Positions 52,316-64,000 of a stretch of DNA of 64,000 nucleotides are shown here, piece after piece; positions within the stretch are counted from its first letter, which is position 1, and each line of letters opens with the position of its first letter. The notes under the pieces are model-generated. The model saw only the letters and a list, made by a program, of their open reading frames with translations. It was not told the DNA's origin and ran no database searches. The DNA is from Paralichthys olivaceus (lineage: Eukaryota > Chordata > Actinopteri > Pleuronectiformes > Paralichthyidae), in assembly GCF_024713975.1 (NCBI RefSeq), contig NC_091108.1, forward strand, positions 10,771,001 to 10,835,000, read 5' to 3'. Made by a program: the position numbers and the translations under genes.

Positions 52316-52400
52316 CCGCTCCTGATGCCGGCGCGGCTCTATAAAGAAGTGAAATGAAGTGTGGAGAGACGCTCAGACACCTGAGATTACTTCAGTTGGC
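52316..52400 (+). promoter_or_regulatory. Possible isolated TATA promoter
   Basis: GC-rich CGGCGCGGC is followed by TCTATAAAG (about 52338-52346) in otherwise AT-rich, gene-poor DNA. I could not find an exon attached to it. It may be a promoter of a non-coding transcript or a chance motif. Confidence 0.22.
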
Positions 52401-53354
52401 CAGCTCAGTGGATCTTTAATTAGAAGAAACAAAGAACATTTTCATGTTTAATTAAGTAAATAAATGAATGTTTCCTCTTTCATTTAGAAAAAAGCTGGAT
52501 GTTTTCCCTCGGCAATTAGACTCTTGAGTGATCGTGACAGATGTTCACACCATGTTCCAATTTCTAAATTTTCTTCTGAGGACACTTTGATCCTTAACAA
52601 TCAGTTTTTTGTAAAATTTTTTTGCTTAGCTGAACTGATGTCCACCCGTCCGACTGTCCTGATCATCGGTCCTGCAGCTGGAGGTCGTCCAAACCGTCTA
52701 AGTCAGTCCTGACCTCCCTCAACTTCAGTCAAATCTTCCCCTCATTGCCCCGTCAGTCATCCAGATGATAGCATTTAATATTAGATCATAACAAAAAAAA
52801 CTATTAAATATTAAACATTTCAGATCATTAATATGGTAACATTGCTGATAAGGTTCAGGATTAAACATCAATAAATTAATTACTCTTTGTGTATTTTTGT
52901 AACACTCTCTGCTAGAAATATCTTTTGTAAAGAGTCAGAGTTTTGGAATCGTTTTTTTTTCTCATTCATGGTGAGTGATAACCATAGGTCAGAAGCCCTG
53001 CCTCCTCAATGTTAGCAGATGGGACATGGACAAAACTAAAAAGTCAAATCAACTTGCATCAGGACTATTTCTATCATTTTAGGTATTTAGTTTGAATTTA
53101 AGCAGCTGAGACTGAAAAGTGGGCCTAGGTGTATCAGCGGGACCTTGATTGACATTGCACCACTGCACAGATATTGGCTCCAAATCACATCAGAGTGCAA
53201 GATGATGGCACCAGTACCTGAAATAGTTTCAAATATGTACAGCGGGAGGAAGACTCTGGAGATGGGCAGGTGTAGTTTCTTCCTTTCTTTCTTTCTTGTA
53301 ATTGACTCAATATCTGCAAAACCTTTATGCTTCTTATGTCTGTGACCTCTGTGT

Positions 53355-53601
53355 ATGATAATCCATCCATCCATTATCTAAACCTCTTATCCTTTGAGGG
53401 TCGTGGGTTTGAGGCTGACATTGGGCTTGAGGCTGGTACACCCTGGACGGGTCGCCAGCGATTCGCAAGGCTTATCTACAGAGCAAACAAAACATTCACT
53501 CTAACATTCACTAACCCCAATCTGCTTGTCTTTGGGCTGTGGGAGGAAGCTGGAGTACCCAGAGAAAACCCGTGCAGACACAGCAGAGGCTGTGTACGAT
53601 A
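53355..53601 (+). mobile_element. LINE 3'-tail-like interspersed repeat
   Basis: ATAATCCATCCATCCATTAT, ACCTCTTATCCTTTGAGGGT, GTACACCCTGGACGGGTCGC, CCCAATCTGCTTGTCTTTGG and TGTGGGAGGAAGCTGGAGTA. From memory, this block order is the common vertebrate/fish repeat with (ATCC)n and TGGGAGGAAGCCGGAGTACCC, often placed among L2/CR1-type LINE tails. Confidence 0.65.
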
Positions 53602-53724
53602 ATGAGCTATCTTTACAGTCAGGATATGTACAGACAAGATATACTTTGATTGGATTATTGGCACATTCAAGTACTAATGTTGAACAATGGAAATTGATTA
53701 GTGTGGCAGGCAGAACCACCCGTT

Positions 53725-53725
<1 letters not shown>

Positions 53726-53817
<92 letters not shown>
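53726..53817. repeat. (CA)n microsatellite, about 46 units
   Basis: Perfect CA tract; the Thr-His and Cys-Val frames here are artefacts of the repeat. Confidence 0.98.
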
Positions 53818-53822
<5 letters not shown>

Positions 53823-55302
53823 ATGGACAGTACTGAACAGCATTTCTTTTTTTTGATGCCTTTGTCTCTGTTTTATAATAAACCAAGGTCCTCAGTAAGT
53901 ATTACAGGCTGACTGCTTTTGCTGTGTTTCCTAGGAGGCATAGCACCGTCTTGAATCCTACTGTGTTTTGAAATGGAATCGGTGTCCCAGACATCAGCTT
54001 TGTGCTGTTCTTCATTCTCCTTATAGGCTACATGCTGACTTTTCCTCAGCACAGCATACGAGGGCTTACAGTAATAAGGGCAATCAAGTTGTTTATAAAA
54101 AAACAACAGGGATTAAAAGCTTTCTTTAGTTCGTCATCGCATTCAATCTCAAGTAAATACAGCCAGCATTGCCTGGGGCTCTGCTCTAAAAGATATGCAG
54201 TGGCTTCAATAAAGAAAAAGACTTGTTTAGCCTTGTTTTATGACACAGGAGGAGCATTGGAGAGGGAACAAGGTTATCTACATGTGACTTAAATCATTTC
54301 TTACCATCAAATTTTCATGAAGCAGTCACCTTTTCCTAGCCCATAAATGACAATGATGCAATGAATGGCTGCACAATATGGAATATGTCACCCGGCGTCG
54401 CATTTATTCCTCCGTAAACGCTTCTCGCAAGAGGTAAATAAATTGAAAAGCCACTGAAGCAGCAGTGAGTGCTGAGTTCTGCACAGCACAGCTTGTTTTA
54501 TTGTGTTCTGCATGGAAATAGCTGTTGAAAAATAATCAACATTGCCTTTGCTATTTTGGAAATCATGGCCATCATCTGCGACCCCGGGAAGAAAACACAC
54601 TATATTACAATGTCAATTTGTTTGAAAGTGTTCTATGGGAATCTTATCCTCTGTGTTTATATATGCCCTGGTTTTTAAAGGCTCTAACACACTATTAAAG
54701 AACATTACAATGACATTAGAGAGAAGACATGTGATCCACAGCTGAGCATGATGTATGGATTGAGCTGCTGACTGTCTTTCCAAACATCATTAGGCAAACT
54801 GTTTACATCTTCACACAGTATCCAGCTGCAACATTCAACTTCCAATCAATACACTTGTTTGCCCACGTTAGTCAGAGGAATATTTGCGTAATCAATAGAA
54901 TGTCAAACTTTCGGAGCGTCAGTGCAGCAGAACCTTTTTGTTTATTATGTTCACATGATATTCTGAAAAATGGATGTTGAAGTTTGTGCTGACCGCTCAC
55001 AATGCGAAACTAAGATTGCAGACAGATCTTCTAATTCTACATCTATCAGTGATCTGATCCGTTATCATCTAACCGCAAAGCTTTTCTGGAATAAACTGAA
55101 TAAATGAACTGAATTCTGCAGTGTTTTCACAAACTCCTGTTGTGACAGCTGAGGGGCATTTAGGGGCATTGTGAGCGAGACCCTGGCTGCTCCTGTACAG
55201 TCCAGTCACATTTGGACAAAGGTGCCTGCAGGATGTTTACAAGAGACATTTCCCGATCGTACACCAAACTTAAAATATAGGTGTCCATGGATCAGTGTGG
55301 TT

Positions 55303-55304
<2 letters not shown>

Positions 55305-55334
<30 letters not shown>
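55305..55334. repeat. (GT)n microsatellite
   Basis: Perfect GT tract, about 90 bases upstream of a CA tract, so the two could pair as an inverted repeat. Confidence 0.95.
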
Positions 55335-55337
<3 letters not shown>

Positions 55338-55421
55338 GCTGGTAAAGTGTGTGTTCATCACCAACCTCATGAGCCTGTTGTATTGAACATACAAGATTTT
55401 AAATTTATAGTTTCTCAAACA

Positions 55422-55424
<3 letters not shown>

Positions 55425-55474
<50 letters not shown>
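55425..55474. repeat. (CA)n microsatellite
   Basis: Perfect CA tract, followed by CTCACTCACACACA. Confidence 0.96.
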
Positions 55475-55478
<4 letters not shown>

Positions 55479-58189
55479 TCACACACACATTATATCATAT
55501 ATAAAGATCTCTGGTAAGGCTATGGTTTCTATATTCACCTGGATATAGTCAAACTGACCACAGTTTTTGATGAGATGACATTTTCTCCAACTTTACCTCA
55601 AACCCTGGAGGTCTGAACGTGAAAGCACATGTTGTTACAACAACTGAAAACCCTCTTTTCTCACACAGTCTGGGGGTGTGATGTTTATAACTGTGTTTAT
55701 CTGTTCACAGGCATTTCTTGCTGAGCATTTCTCATTAGCCCACCGTGATGATCCCTACGTAAGCCGGCGACTGATCTCCTCCAAAGTCTGTTCATCAGCT
55801 GCGACAGCTCGCATCAGGTTCTCATTGTATACCTGGATAATGGAACCCTATGGATCTCTATCTAGGCCAGCGTCTAACCATTCTGCCCACACTTTATTCT
55901 TCCCACGCAGACTCATAATTATCATCCATCCTGTTTGTTGGAAAGGCTGGGGTATTTTTGGTTCATCTCCTGTGGTGTGGATACTCTTTGACTCCTGTGT
56001 CGTTTTGATGATGGTAAGCACAAGGTGAGGTGTGTGCTTGTATACACATAGGTATGACTAACTAAGAATAAAACATCAGCGTTCCTCCTGGGTCCTCTCT
56101 TTATCATACCATGACAAACACACAAACAAATGAAACAATATTCATGTTATTTTTCTGCACTTCAGCTGCTCTGCTTGAGTTGATTCTTCTGAACCTCAGT
56201 TTCTCTGCAAATATCCCTGACTGATGCAAAGTCTCTTTGGTTTCCACACACCCTCCCAAAAAAGTTTTTCTTTTGCAGTCCAGCAGTTGATCACTGCACA
56301 CTGTGTTTGTGGTGTCTTCTATAGGTCAGTGTGCCATTTTTCAATTGCAACAGAAATAAAATCGTCAAACATTAACTCAATATTACCAAATACTGCTTTT
56401 CAGTGAAGACATGCACATGTGAGTCTGTTAAAAGAATGCTGCAGTGTATTGTGACACATGATTCATCCTCCGAACCTCTCAAACAAACACTGGTGAAGAG
56501 GAAGTTGCTCTGAGAACAACACAGATCTGTGGTTGTCATTCAGTCAAAAACAGCATTAAAAACAATCTCCATAGGTGAAGAAATGCTCAGCTCTGTCAAG
56601 ACGGGCTCAAAAGACTTTATCATGGTAAGACAAGTGAGAGATAGGTTGAGATTGGGATAAAAGATTTAGTTTTTAACCTTGAAATCATATATGCATTTTA
56701 CATTTTTGGCCTTTTACATTTAAGTGTTAACTTGACATGGAAGTAATAAATTGCAAAACACTAAAATGTAATTCAATGGAAGACTTAATTTTGGTTAAAA
56801 AAATAATTAAATAAGTAAGTAACATGTAAATTATGTTTAAGACTTACGGGAATTAGTTAAAATTCCTCACTATGTTAGGCATAGCATCTTATTCAACACT
56901 TAAAACAGTGTTAAATCGGTTTAGCACTCATGAAGAGTAGTATGAAGATAAGAATGAATTAATTCTGATTACCGTTTGACCTAAAATGAAAATAACACCA
57001 TGTTATGAATGACTTTGCTTCTCAGTGTAGTGTCATGTAAAATATGAACTCTTAATAGAGTTGAAAATTAAATATGTTCAGTGTATATTTACACTCTGTA
57101 AATAAGGACCATATGTTCACGACTTGCTCTTAAAATTCCCAGGGTAGGATCCTTAGTTTTACTAAATAGAAACAAGGAATTGTAGTTGTGGTTAAGTTTA
57201 TTAACATAATCATGTTTTGAAAAACTTCGTAATGACCTCGTTCATAAGCAGTCTGCAGCCTGAGGACTTTAGTGAAAAACATTGATCCAGAAAGACGTGC
57301 CGGGCTTTGCAGGATCTGATGCTTTAGTCTCTGAGTGAAAAAGCAAATATTATAGATGCCACAAATCAGAGCGCTGACAGTAAACAACAGAGTTAATTAG
57401 CAAAGTGAATCAGGTCATCACACGTTCTTCACTTACATCAGTTAATGCAATTATAATCTTGGCAGCTGGTATTTCTTCTGTGCTGACTAAACAAAGGATA
57501 TCATACAGATGGAATATAACACCCAACTTAATTATGAATAATATAAATAAAAGAAAATAGAATTATATAATTCTTAAGTCCTTATGACTTATTACTATTT
57601 TTATTACTGTTTACATTAGAAACCTTTTTGGTTTATCACTCAAACACTGTTTGTGGACAGGCTGAAAGGGTCTAAATAGCTTTATATAGATTTACATAGC
57701 ATAAGACAATAGCAAACTGCATACAGTAAAGAATCATTGCTGCCACAAATCAGCCAAAAGGGGTGACTCATAAAACAGTGAGTGTGAGTGAATCACCAGA
57801 TATAACCGGGCATAATCGTCAGGCATAAGTATACGATATACATCTGAATATCAAAGTACATATATACATATAGTGACAGCTTCATTAATAACAAGAACAA
57901 TCCATTTCTACATAAGACGACAGGGTATGATTAAACATAACAAGTGAGGAAATGGCTCTAATATCAGCAAGTACATTATTCTAATGGAGAAGATTATCTT
58001 ATCTTATCTCATCTCATCTTATCGTTCATTGAACAGAACAGTGGATTCAAGTAAAACTGTTAAAAGCAGTTTCTTTGATTGAATGAACTTGCTGATGCAT
58101 TGACATCATTTAAAATGCAGTACTGAGTTCATCCATCTGACCTCGTCCAGCTGATCCAGGACCAGTACTTTGCATGTTGTTGCAATGCA

Positions 58190-58365
58190 GCTTCCGGCCA
58201 CAAGTGGCAGCACTGAGAGTAAGGAGGCTGAAGCACGCTTAGAAAAAAGGGATAACGCAAAAAAAGAAAAAGAAAACGTCAAAGATGACGCTTCTCGGAG
58301 GAAGTAGTGTTTCTTCCGGCTTCTCCACCTGTGCAGCCTCCTGTTAGTGTTTCCTCTCCAGTTCA
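58190..58365 (+). promoter_or_regulatory. ETS-type promoter and 5'UTR of an unidentified gene
   Basis: Two CTTCCGGC motifs (58191-58198 and 58313-58320) match the ETS/GABP site typical of TATA-less housekeeping promoters. A purine-rich AAAAAGAAAAAG stretch and GATGACG lie between them. The spacing to the ATG at 58366 fits a short 5'UTR. Confidence 0.45.
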
Positions 58366-58392
58366 ATGGCTGACATGTCCCGTTCTCCTCAG
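58366..58392 (+). CDS. Possible nine-codon first coding exon
   Basis: ATG GCT GAC ATG ... CAG encodes MADMSRSPQ and ends exactly at a strong donor (CAG/GTGAGT, phase 0), 46 bases after an ETS-type CTTCCGGC. This is a typical start for a broadly expressed gene whose other exons are to the right. I could not recognise the protein from nine residues. A compatible acceptor occurs at 60142, but that link is weak. Confidence 0.35.
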
Positions 58393-59900
58393 GTGAGTTT
58401 CCTGTGAATCATCTGAAGACATGTGGAGATGACGTGGACACTAAACAAACCGTGTTGGGTTTGAACGTCACCTTGCAGCCTCTTTGACATATTTACACAG
58501 TACATTATAGAAACAATCACAAACATGTTTAAAGTCTGGTGTTCGACACTTTTATCCATAAAAATGTAACATTTGACAAGATGTCATGAGAAGCTACTAT
58601 TCAGAGCTGATGTAAAGTTATGTTAGTGGGTTTTAAGTGATGATGTCTTGTGTGAGTGTGTGTACCAAACTCTTACACCACTTTTCAAAATTTTAGGTGG
58701 AATTAATGTGAATATTCCCAATGGGGAACTCATTTTCAGATTATTCCAACACCTCATGAATGGTCTAATGGGGTTTTAAAGTCAGCATGGGGAAGAAACA
58801 CCGAGGCTGTTAATCAAATCCTTCGTATTTTCGCGTTTGAATGATGCCTCCCTCCAGTATTTTGCATTTTAACAGAGAGCAAACAAAAGGGATCAGGTGT
58901 GACAGACTTATAGATTATTTAAAATCATAGAAACATCTGTAATGGAACAAACCTTGTGAGAGAAAGACAGTTTGCAGGTGACAAAAGTGTCATTTGACGA
59001 GACATTAAGAGCTACAATTTAAAGCTGATTTTAAAATAATTGGATTATAAGTGATGATTTCAGTCACTCCCATACCAACATTTTTTACCAAAGAGTCTTT
59101 TTTCACATTCATGGCGCCTTTTGTGTGAACTTTCTCAGCATACCAGTTTTTTGGGATTATTCCGACACCACATGAGCTCAGAGTGAGAGCTAATTCTGGT
59201 TTGGTTTATATGTGATGACATCACACAAATGCACAATAATGGTGCTTTCATGTGCTGTTTGAATAAACGTAAAAAAAACGTTACTGACTGAATAAATTAC
59301 ATGAACACTGCCTCATCAGCCAAAGTCAGTAAGAATCAAATATAAATGATTACCTGTGACTGTATTTGATATAACTGAGTGAAAATTCAGTGTGCTGAAA
59401 GTTCTTTTTTTAACAATTTAAATTTTCTTTAGGATACTTTGCTCAAATGCACCAAGATGATTTAAAGTTTGTCATATTTTTCCGATACTTTAATCACTTG
59501 TAGGGCTGAAACCATTTTCATTTAGGTTCAATCTGCAGACTATTGTTCTTAATGAAGTGATTTTTATCATTTGTTGAATAATTCCAGCTGTAATTAGAGA
59601 GTTATTTCAAGATAGGGAGATACTCTGAGTTTATATGACCCTAATAATGAATCAGTTTATCAAAGAGTCAAGAAGTATTTTATATATTTCTTGAGATGAG
59701 GTTGGTGCCTTGAGCTCCAACCCAGGAGCAAATTCACAGCACAGCTTCATGTTGCCTGTGAGTAAAATTGGATTCTGCCTCTCTGAGCAGCACGGAGACA
59801 AGACAACCACTAGAGGCTGCACAAGCAAAGACACTGATACGTAGATCAATAATGAGAGAGACAGAAAGCCGGAGGAATCTGTAGAGAAATGGCAGAAAAA
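58393..59900. other. Likely intron or intergenic DNA
   Basis: AT-rich, without recognised repeats or coding signal. It lies between the possible first exon and the GA-rich block. Confidence 0.5.
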
Positions 59901-60008
59901 GAGAGACAGAGAGAGAGAGAGAGGTGGTGAGACAAATGCAGTGCAGTTCAATAAGAAGGAGTAACAGAGTGAAGAGAAAGTAGGGTTGTGCATTGTGCTT
60001 CACCAGCT

Positions 60009-60011
<3 letters not shown>

Positions 60012-60050
<39 letters not shown>
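60012..60050. repeat. (GA)n microsatellite
   Basis: GA repeat with one AAA interruption; shorter GA tracts flank it at 59903-59922 and 60074-60089. Confidence 0.95.
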
Positions 60051-60051
<1 letters not shown>

Positions 60052-60142
60052 CGAGAGAGAGGAGGGAGAGCGAGAGAGAGAGAGAGAGAGGAGCAGCAGC
60101 AGCACTCAAACACGTTGCCCATCCTCATATATCCCTCTGCAG

Positions 60143-60263
60143 CTGCGTGAGGCAGAGCGAGCAGTGGAGAGGAGACGGCACACCAGCGTCTCGTGGAAGC
60201 AGCGGGATCAGCGTACCACTTGCCTGAGAGATCGATGCAGTTTTGCCGAGCCACACAAGAAGG
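60143..60263 (+). other. Exon-like block (possible 5'UTR or coding exon)
   Basis: An acceptor-like CCCTCTGCAG ends at 60142, and a strong donor (AGG/GTGAGT) follows at 60264. In phase 0 it reads LREAERAVERRRHTSVSWKQ and stays open, so it could continue the exon at 58366. It could equally be the 5'UTR of a gene starting at the GA-rich region. A second donor-like GCAG/GTGAGT is at 60386. No family recognised. Confidence 0.25.
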
Positions 60264-60389
60264 GTGAGTGGCCCCTGTGCACCGCCGCACAGAGAGAGAG
60301 AACCAGAGAGAGAGAAAAGCCAAAGGGACGGAAAGAAGATTACACCGAGGCCAATTTGAAAGCTCTCAGCTGTTCACTCAGAGCAGGTG

Positions 60390-63300
60390 AGTTAACTTGT
60401 GCTTGTGTGGAGGAGGAATGGCTGTTCGTCAGGTTCAGCCTGAGACGAGAGTGTATAGGTGTGTTTGTCCAGTTCCTTCACTCATGCACTGTTTTTGTAA
60501 TTGTTTGAGCTGTAGTTTGTGCATCACCTCCTATGTGGTGTGAATTTCCAGTCATCTTTCCAGGTGACTAATTGGGGAAACCTCGGGATCAATCATGCTG
60601 TTATCACACTGAGCAGAGAGGGACGCAACAAAAGCCACTTAACAACCCCCTCCTGCTGGTTTGTGTGTTATATGTGCGGGTTTGCATGCGACGTGTGAGT
60701 AAGTGCGTGTGTGTGTGTGTGTGTTGCAGAAGGTGTTTGTAGTAGCTGGTGAATTAAATGGCCTGGGGCATAGTAAAAGCTTGCTTTGAGTAAATCACTT
60801 GAAGTGGTTGATGGCCGACGGTCGAGATGAAATCATCTCATCCAACTGAAACAGACTCTGGTTGTAAAGTGTCATTTTGTACTCTTGAATCTCAAACTGT
60901 GGCATGATGCTCAGTAATATGCTCAGCTCAGTATCACTGCAGTTTCCAAAGTTGTCCCAGTCTAATGGGTCGATATATGAGTGGAAAACATGGCAGGTTT
61001 AGTTTTTTCAGTTCCTGTCGTCATCTACGGTGCAGTCGTTGAAGGGGCCACTGCTTCCTCAGCCCAATTAGCTGCTTTCCCTCCACAGACACTTCAGTGT
61101 GTTTTCTATTGTGAAGCATGGTGACATTTAGAAAGTCTGTGTATATGTGCACCATCTCTCCGTGCGTTTTCTAACAGTACCCCGCTTTGGAAATACCACG
61201 CTGTGGTCGATATGTCCCATCATCCTTCTGTACACGTTTCCCTTTCAGTCTCTGCTCCTTTCTCTTTCCCCAAAACCCCCCCACTGCTTCCTCCCCCCTT
61301 CTCCATGTCATCCAGTGAAGGTTATTGCCATATATCGAGTTGGTTTAATTTGTCAAAGTCAGCCCCACGTATTGTTTTATTGTCCGTGGTTACAGCTGGG
61401 GGAACGGGTTCAGGGTATTGAGGGAAGCAGTGGCGAAGCATAAAGTCTTGGACCTGAGATGAGAGTGAAGATGATTGACGGGCAGAAAACGGCAGAGGCA
61501 GTGAAAACACAAGCAGAGAAAAAAGCGAATGCAGTTTCCGAGTTAACAGAGGAGCTAAGCAGTTAATTTCAGGGCTAGTTTTTTCTTCTTTCATCCGTGT
61601 GCAGGCTGTGAGTGCGGAGGCTTGAGGTTATCAGTCTTTGGATTCATCATATCTCGCACAGAGCCTCCCAGCTCCTCCGTCTCCCATGTGGTTCCAGTGT
61701 CATTAAGCTGAGACACCGAATCTGAGCGATTACTTTCTCTTTCCATACCTTCTTTTTTACTCTTCGCTGTGTCTCTCTGTCATTGTCTTTACCTCTTTCA
61801 CTCTCTCTCTTCTCGTTCGTTCCTCGCTCTCTCTCTTTCTTATGCAGAAACACACACACTCTAGTAGAAGACGTCCATATATTTATATATATCTGTGTTT
61901 GTGGAAACTGCTGCTCATAAAACACGCATCCCTCATTGAACATAAAATGGTGTGTGTGTGTGAATGAAATTGAAGATAAACACAGATTACTGTGCAGTGG
62001 TGCTAATATCATAATTCAACCATCTGTAGTGCAGAAGACAGACTCACTGTCCTTTCTGGGTAACTGTGTGTGGATTTGAAAGATTTCTCCAGGATACACA
62101 TTTAACTGAATACAGCAGATTTATGGAGACTCAATAATTTAACGTCTTAAAAAGGGGAAAATATGTAAAAATATTCAAATGCATACTCTCATTGTACATA
62201 CTTATTGTGAGTCAGTCTGGATAATAGCCTGTGTTCACTAGTTAAATTGCAAATGCAAATTGTTTCCATGAACCGCTCAAGGAGCAGGTGGTATTTGTTC
62301 ATTTTTTTTCTCACGTTCTCCCACTGTGTCAGAATTATCTCAACTACTTTTCCCTCTCCCTCTCTCTCTTTCCGTCTCCAAATCATTCACATTAATTTTA
62401 GTGCCAGTGGGCAGCTGAACAAGATTGCAATCGTCTGCGTGGTAATTAATTATTTACATAATACTTCATTCTGGAGGAATTTTATTTTCCTGCTCGCCTG
62501 TGTTAATTGTGTTAGCTAAGCTACCGTCATTACTAATGGTTAGGAAGACAGTTAAATGTGGACATATCCAGTTCTCATTAGCGACCGCATCATCCATCAG
62601 ATGCACAGATTTACACACAGAAGAAAGTGAATGAAGAAGAGGAATGAAATGTTGCTGTTTGCTGATGTGATTTCTGTCTCAGACTGACTCTGTTTCATAT
62701 TTTGTTTGATAATCAGAAGAAAGGCTGCATGGTTCAGATACAGGAGCATGACAATTCTGCTTTTTTATTAATGTGAAACCAGTACAGTTTGACTTTTTTT
62801 ACACAACACAGAAACCTCAAACAGTGTTTTCCTGTCCTTCGACCCACGGTTCATCTTTTCAGGAAGCAACTCAGTGGCCTCTGAGCTCTCACCTCCTGTG
62901 TGATGAATCCTGACTCTCAGACTCCTCTGATTTATGTTTTCAAGGCAGAGCCAGACATCAGCATTAGTCTGAACAAATGTGGGAACTCGTCTTCACTTCT
63001 TCCTTGTTTTCTGTCTATAAGTCTTTTTTCTTCTTTGCCTTTGATCCCTTCTTTCCTCCCCTCCTCTCCACTCTTATGGTAACTCAGATGCTCAATTGTC
63101 CAGACATGCACTATGATAAGGTGTTGTGTAAGGTGTTTTTCATGTCATCACAAATATTAAAAATTTTTCCTGAAATGTTAACTTCTCTTTAAAAGATACA
63201 TCCTGGATAGTAGAGCACGGAGGAATATCGATGAGCCGATATGACTCTTTCACAGACACTTTGATATCGGTGCCTATGTTTTCATTTACGCACCAACATG

Positions 63301-64000
63301 GATACTTTTATTTTACAGAATAAACGATGCAGACAAGTTGTGCATCTATTTTCACCTTTTACAAAAGTTCTTTATATTTGGTTGTATTTGTTCTGTTTTT
63401 ATTTAAGTTCAGGTTTAGGGTTAAACTGTAAAATATCAAGCCTCAAAACCTTTTGGGGATTCTGGAAATAGTATTCGAAAAACAATTCTTATATTAATTC
63501 AAAAATAACCCTAATTTATTATTTAGGCATTTAAGATAGTTGATTGGGAGTCAGATCCATCCTTCTGTGTTTTTATACATTGTACAAAAGATATTTAACT
63601 TAATAAATGCAGCTCATCTTAATTTCTCTACTGCAAAGCACTTTATCTACAGACGAAGGATGAATGTGCCAATTATGCTGATCTAATCATGACGCTGTCT
63701 GTTTGGCTGCTGTGGGTCTCACACAGTGCTGTGGGTCTCTTTTCTATTAAAGAAATTATAGCAGGTTATTTAGTATTTGCTGGTTGGGAGAAGCTGGTAC
63801 TGTGAGATGTTGTAAATGTTTTCCATACGTTTCCCCCCCGCGGGTGCAGAGTGACAGTGCTGAGAATGGGGAAAAACAGGAATCGATAACAGGATGTCCA
63901 AGAATGCAGCTGTCTGCATTATCCCTGACCACTGACGAAGGACATTTGTTTTTGCAAACTGTTTTGATGCTGTCTGATTTAAATCACTCAATTGATTGCG
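60390..64000. other. Unassigned DNA at the right end
   Basis: No gene supported. Contains a short (GT)n near 60707-60724 and pyrimidine-rich tracts near 61740-61840. It may be a long intron or upstream region of a gene continuing beyond the window, given the exon-like blocks at 58.4 and 60.1 kb. Confidence 0.5.

Larger units (their letters stand above)
52400..58190. other. Gene-poor region, part 3
   Basis: No gene supported. Contains a LINE-tail-like repeat (53355-53601), long CA/GT tracts (53726-53817, 55305-55334, 55425-55474) and a (TTATC/TCATC)n run near 57986-58022. The frame at 55678-56028 lacks domains and splice support. Confidence 0.55.

Noticed and set aside
55678..56028. 116-residue open frame
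   Set aside because: No domain, biased composition, no splice partners; consistent with chance in a long AT/GC-mixed stretch.

Overview
The window is nuclear DNA of a teleost fish, most likely a spiny-rayed (acanthomorph) species. Genes have short exons with GT/AG introns. There are many long CA/GT microsatellites. Several interspersed repeats resemble families I know from percomorph genomes, for example one beginning GGGATAGTTCACCCAAAAAT. The species itself cannot be named from the sequence.

Layout. (1) 373-4979, plus strand: the last nine coding exons of an angiomotin-like gene, best matched to amotl2, with a 3'UTR to about 6345. The N-terminal part lies upstream of the window. (2) 6346-9700: intergenic, with repeat relics. 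(3) 9954-23934, plus strand: a tandem cluster of THAP-type genes. Genes A (9954-12583) and B (13416-16708) each encode one protein in five exons: an N-terminal THAP DNA-binding domain, a variable linker, a short CxxC...CxxC knuckle region, an acidic segment, a CxxC-x9-HxCxH module, six C2H2 fingers, an AT-hook-like GRPxGRP and an acidic tail. C (17805-18125) is a lone THAP first exon of a different subtype. D (18600-23934) has the same five-exon plan, but a repeat insertion puts a stop codon in exon 4, separating the THAP part from an intact finger exon. (4) 23935-58190: about 34 kb with no gene I can support; it holds microsatellites and repeat relics. (5) 58190-58392: a GC/ETS-like promoter and a possible nine-codon first exon. 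(6) 60000-60390: GA-rich DNA with two exon-like blocks. (7) 60390-64000: nothing recognisable.

How the genes relate. Angiomotins are junctional and cytoskeletal scaffolds of the Hippo/YAP pathway; amotl2 has no evident functional link to its neighbours. A, B and D arose by local duplication: exon order, intron phases (0,1,2,0) and finger contact residues are shared. They have since diverged by loss of the knuckle (A), point decay plus repeat insertion (D), and probable gene conversion of the THAP exon (B and D). Their domains predict nuclear, sequence-specific DNA-binding proteins; targets are unknown. I made all exon boundaries by eye from splice signals, reading frame and paralogue comparison; no transcript data were available.
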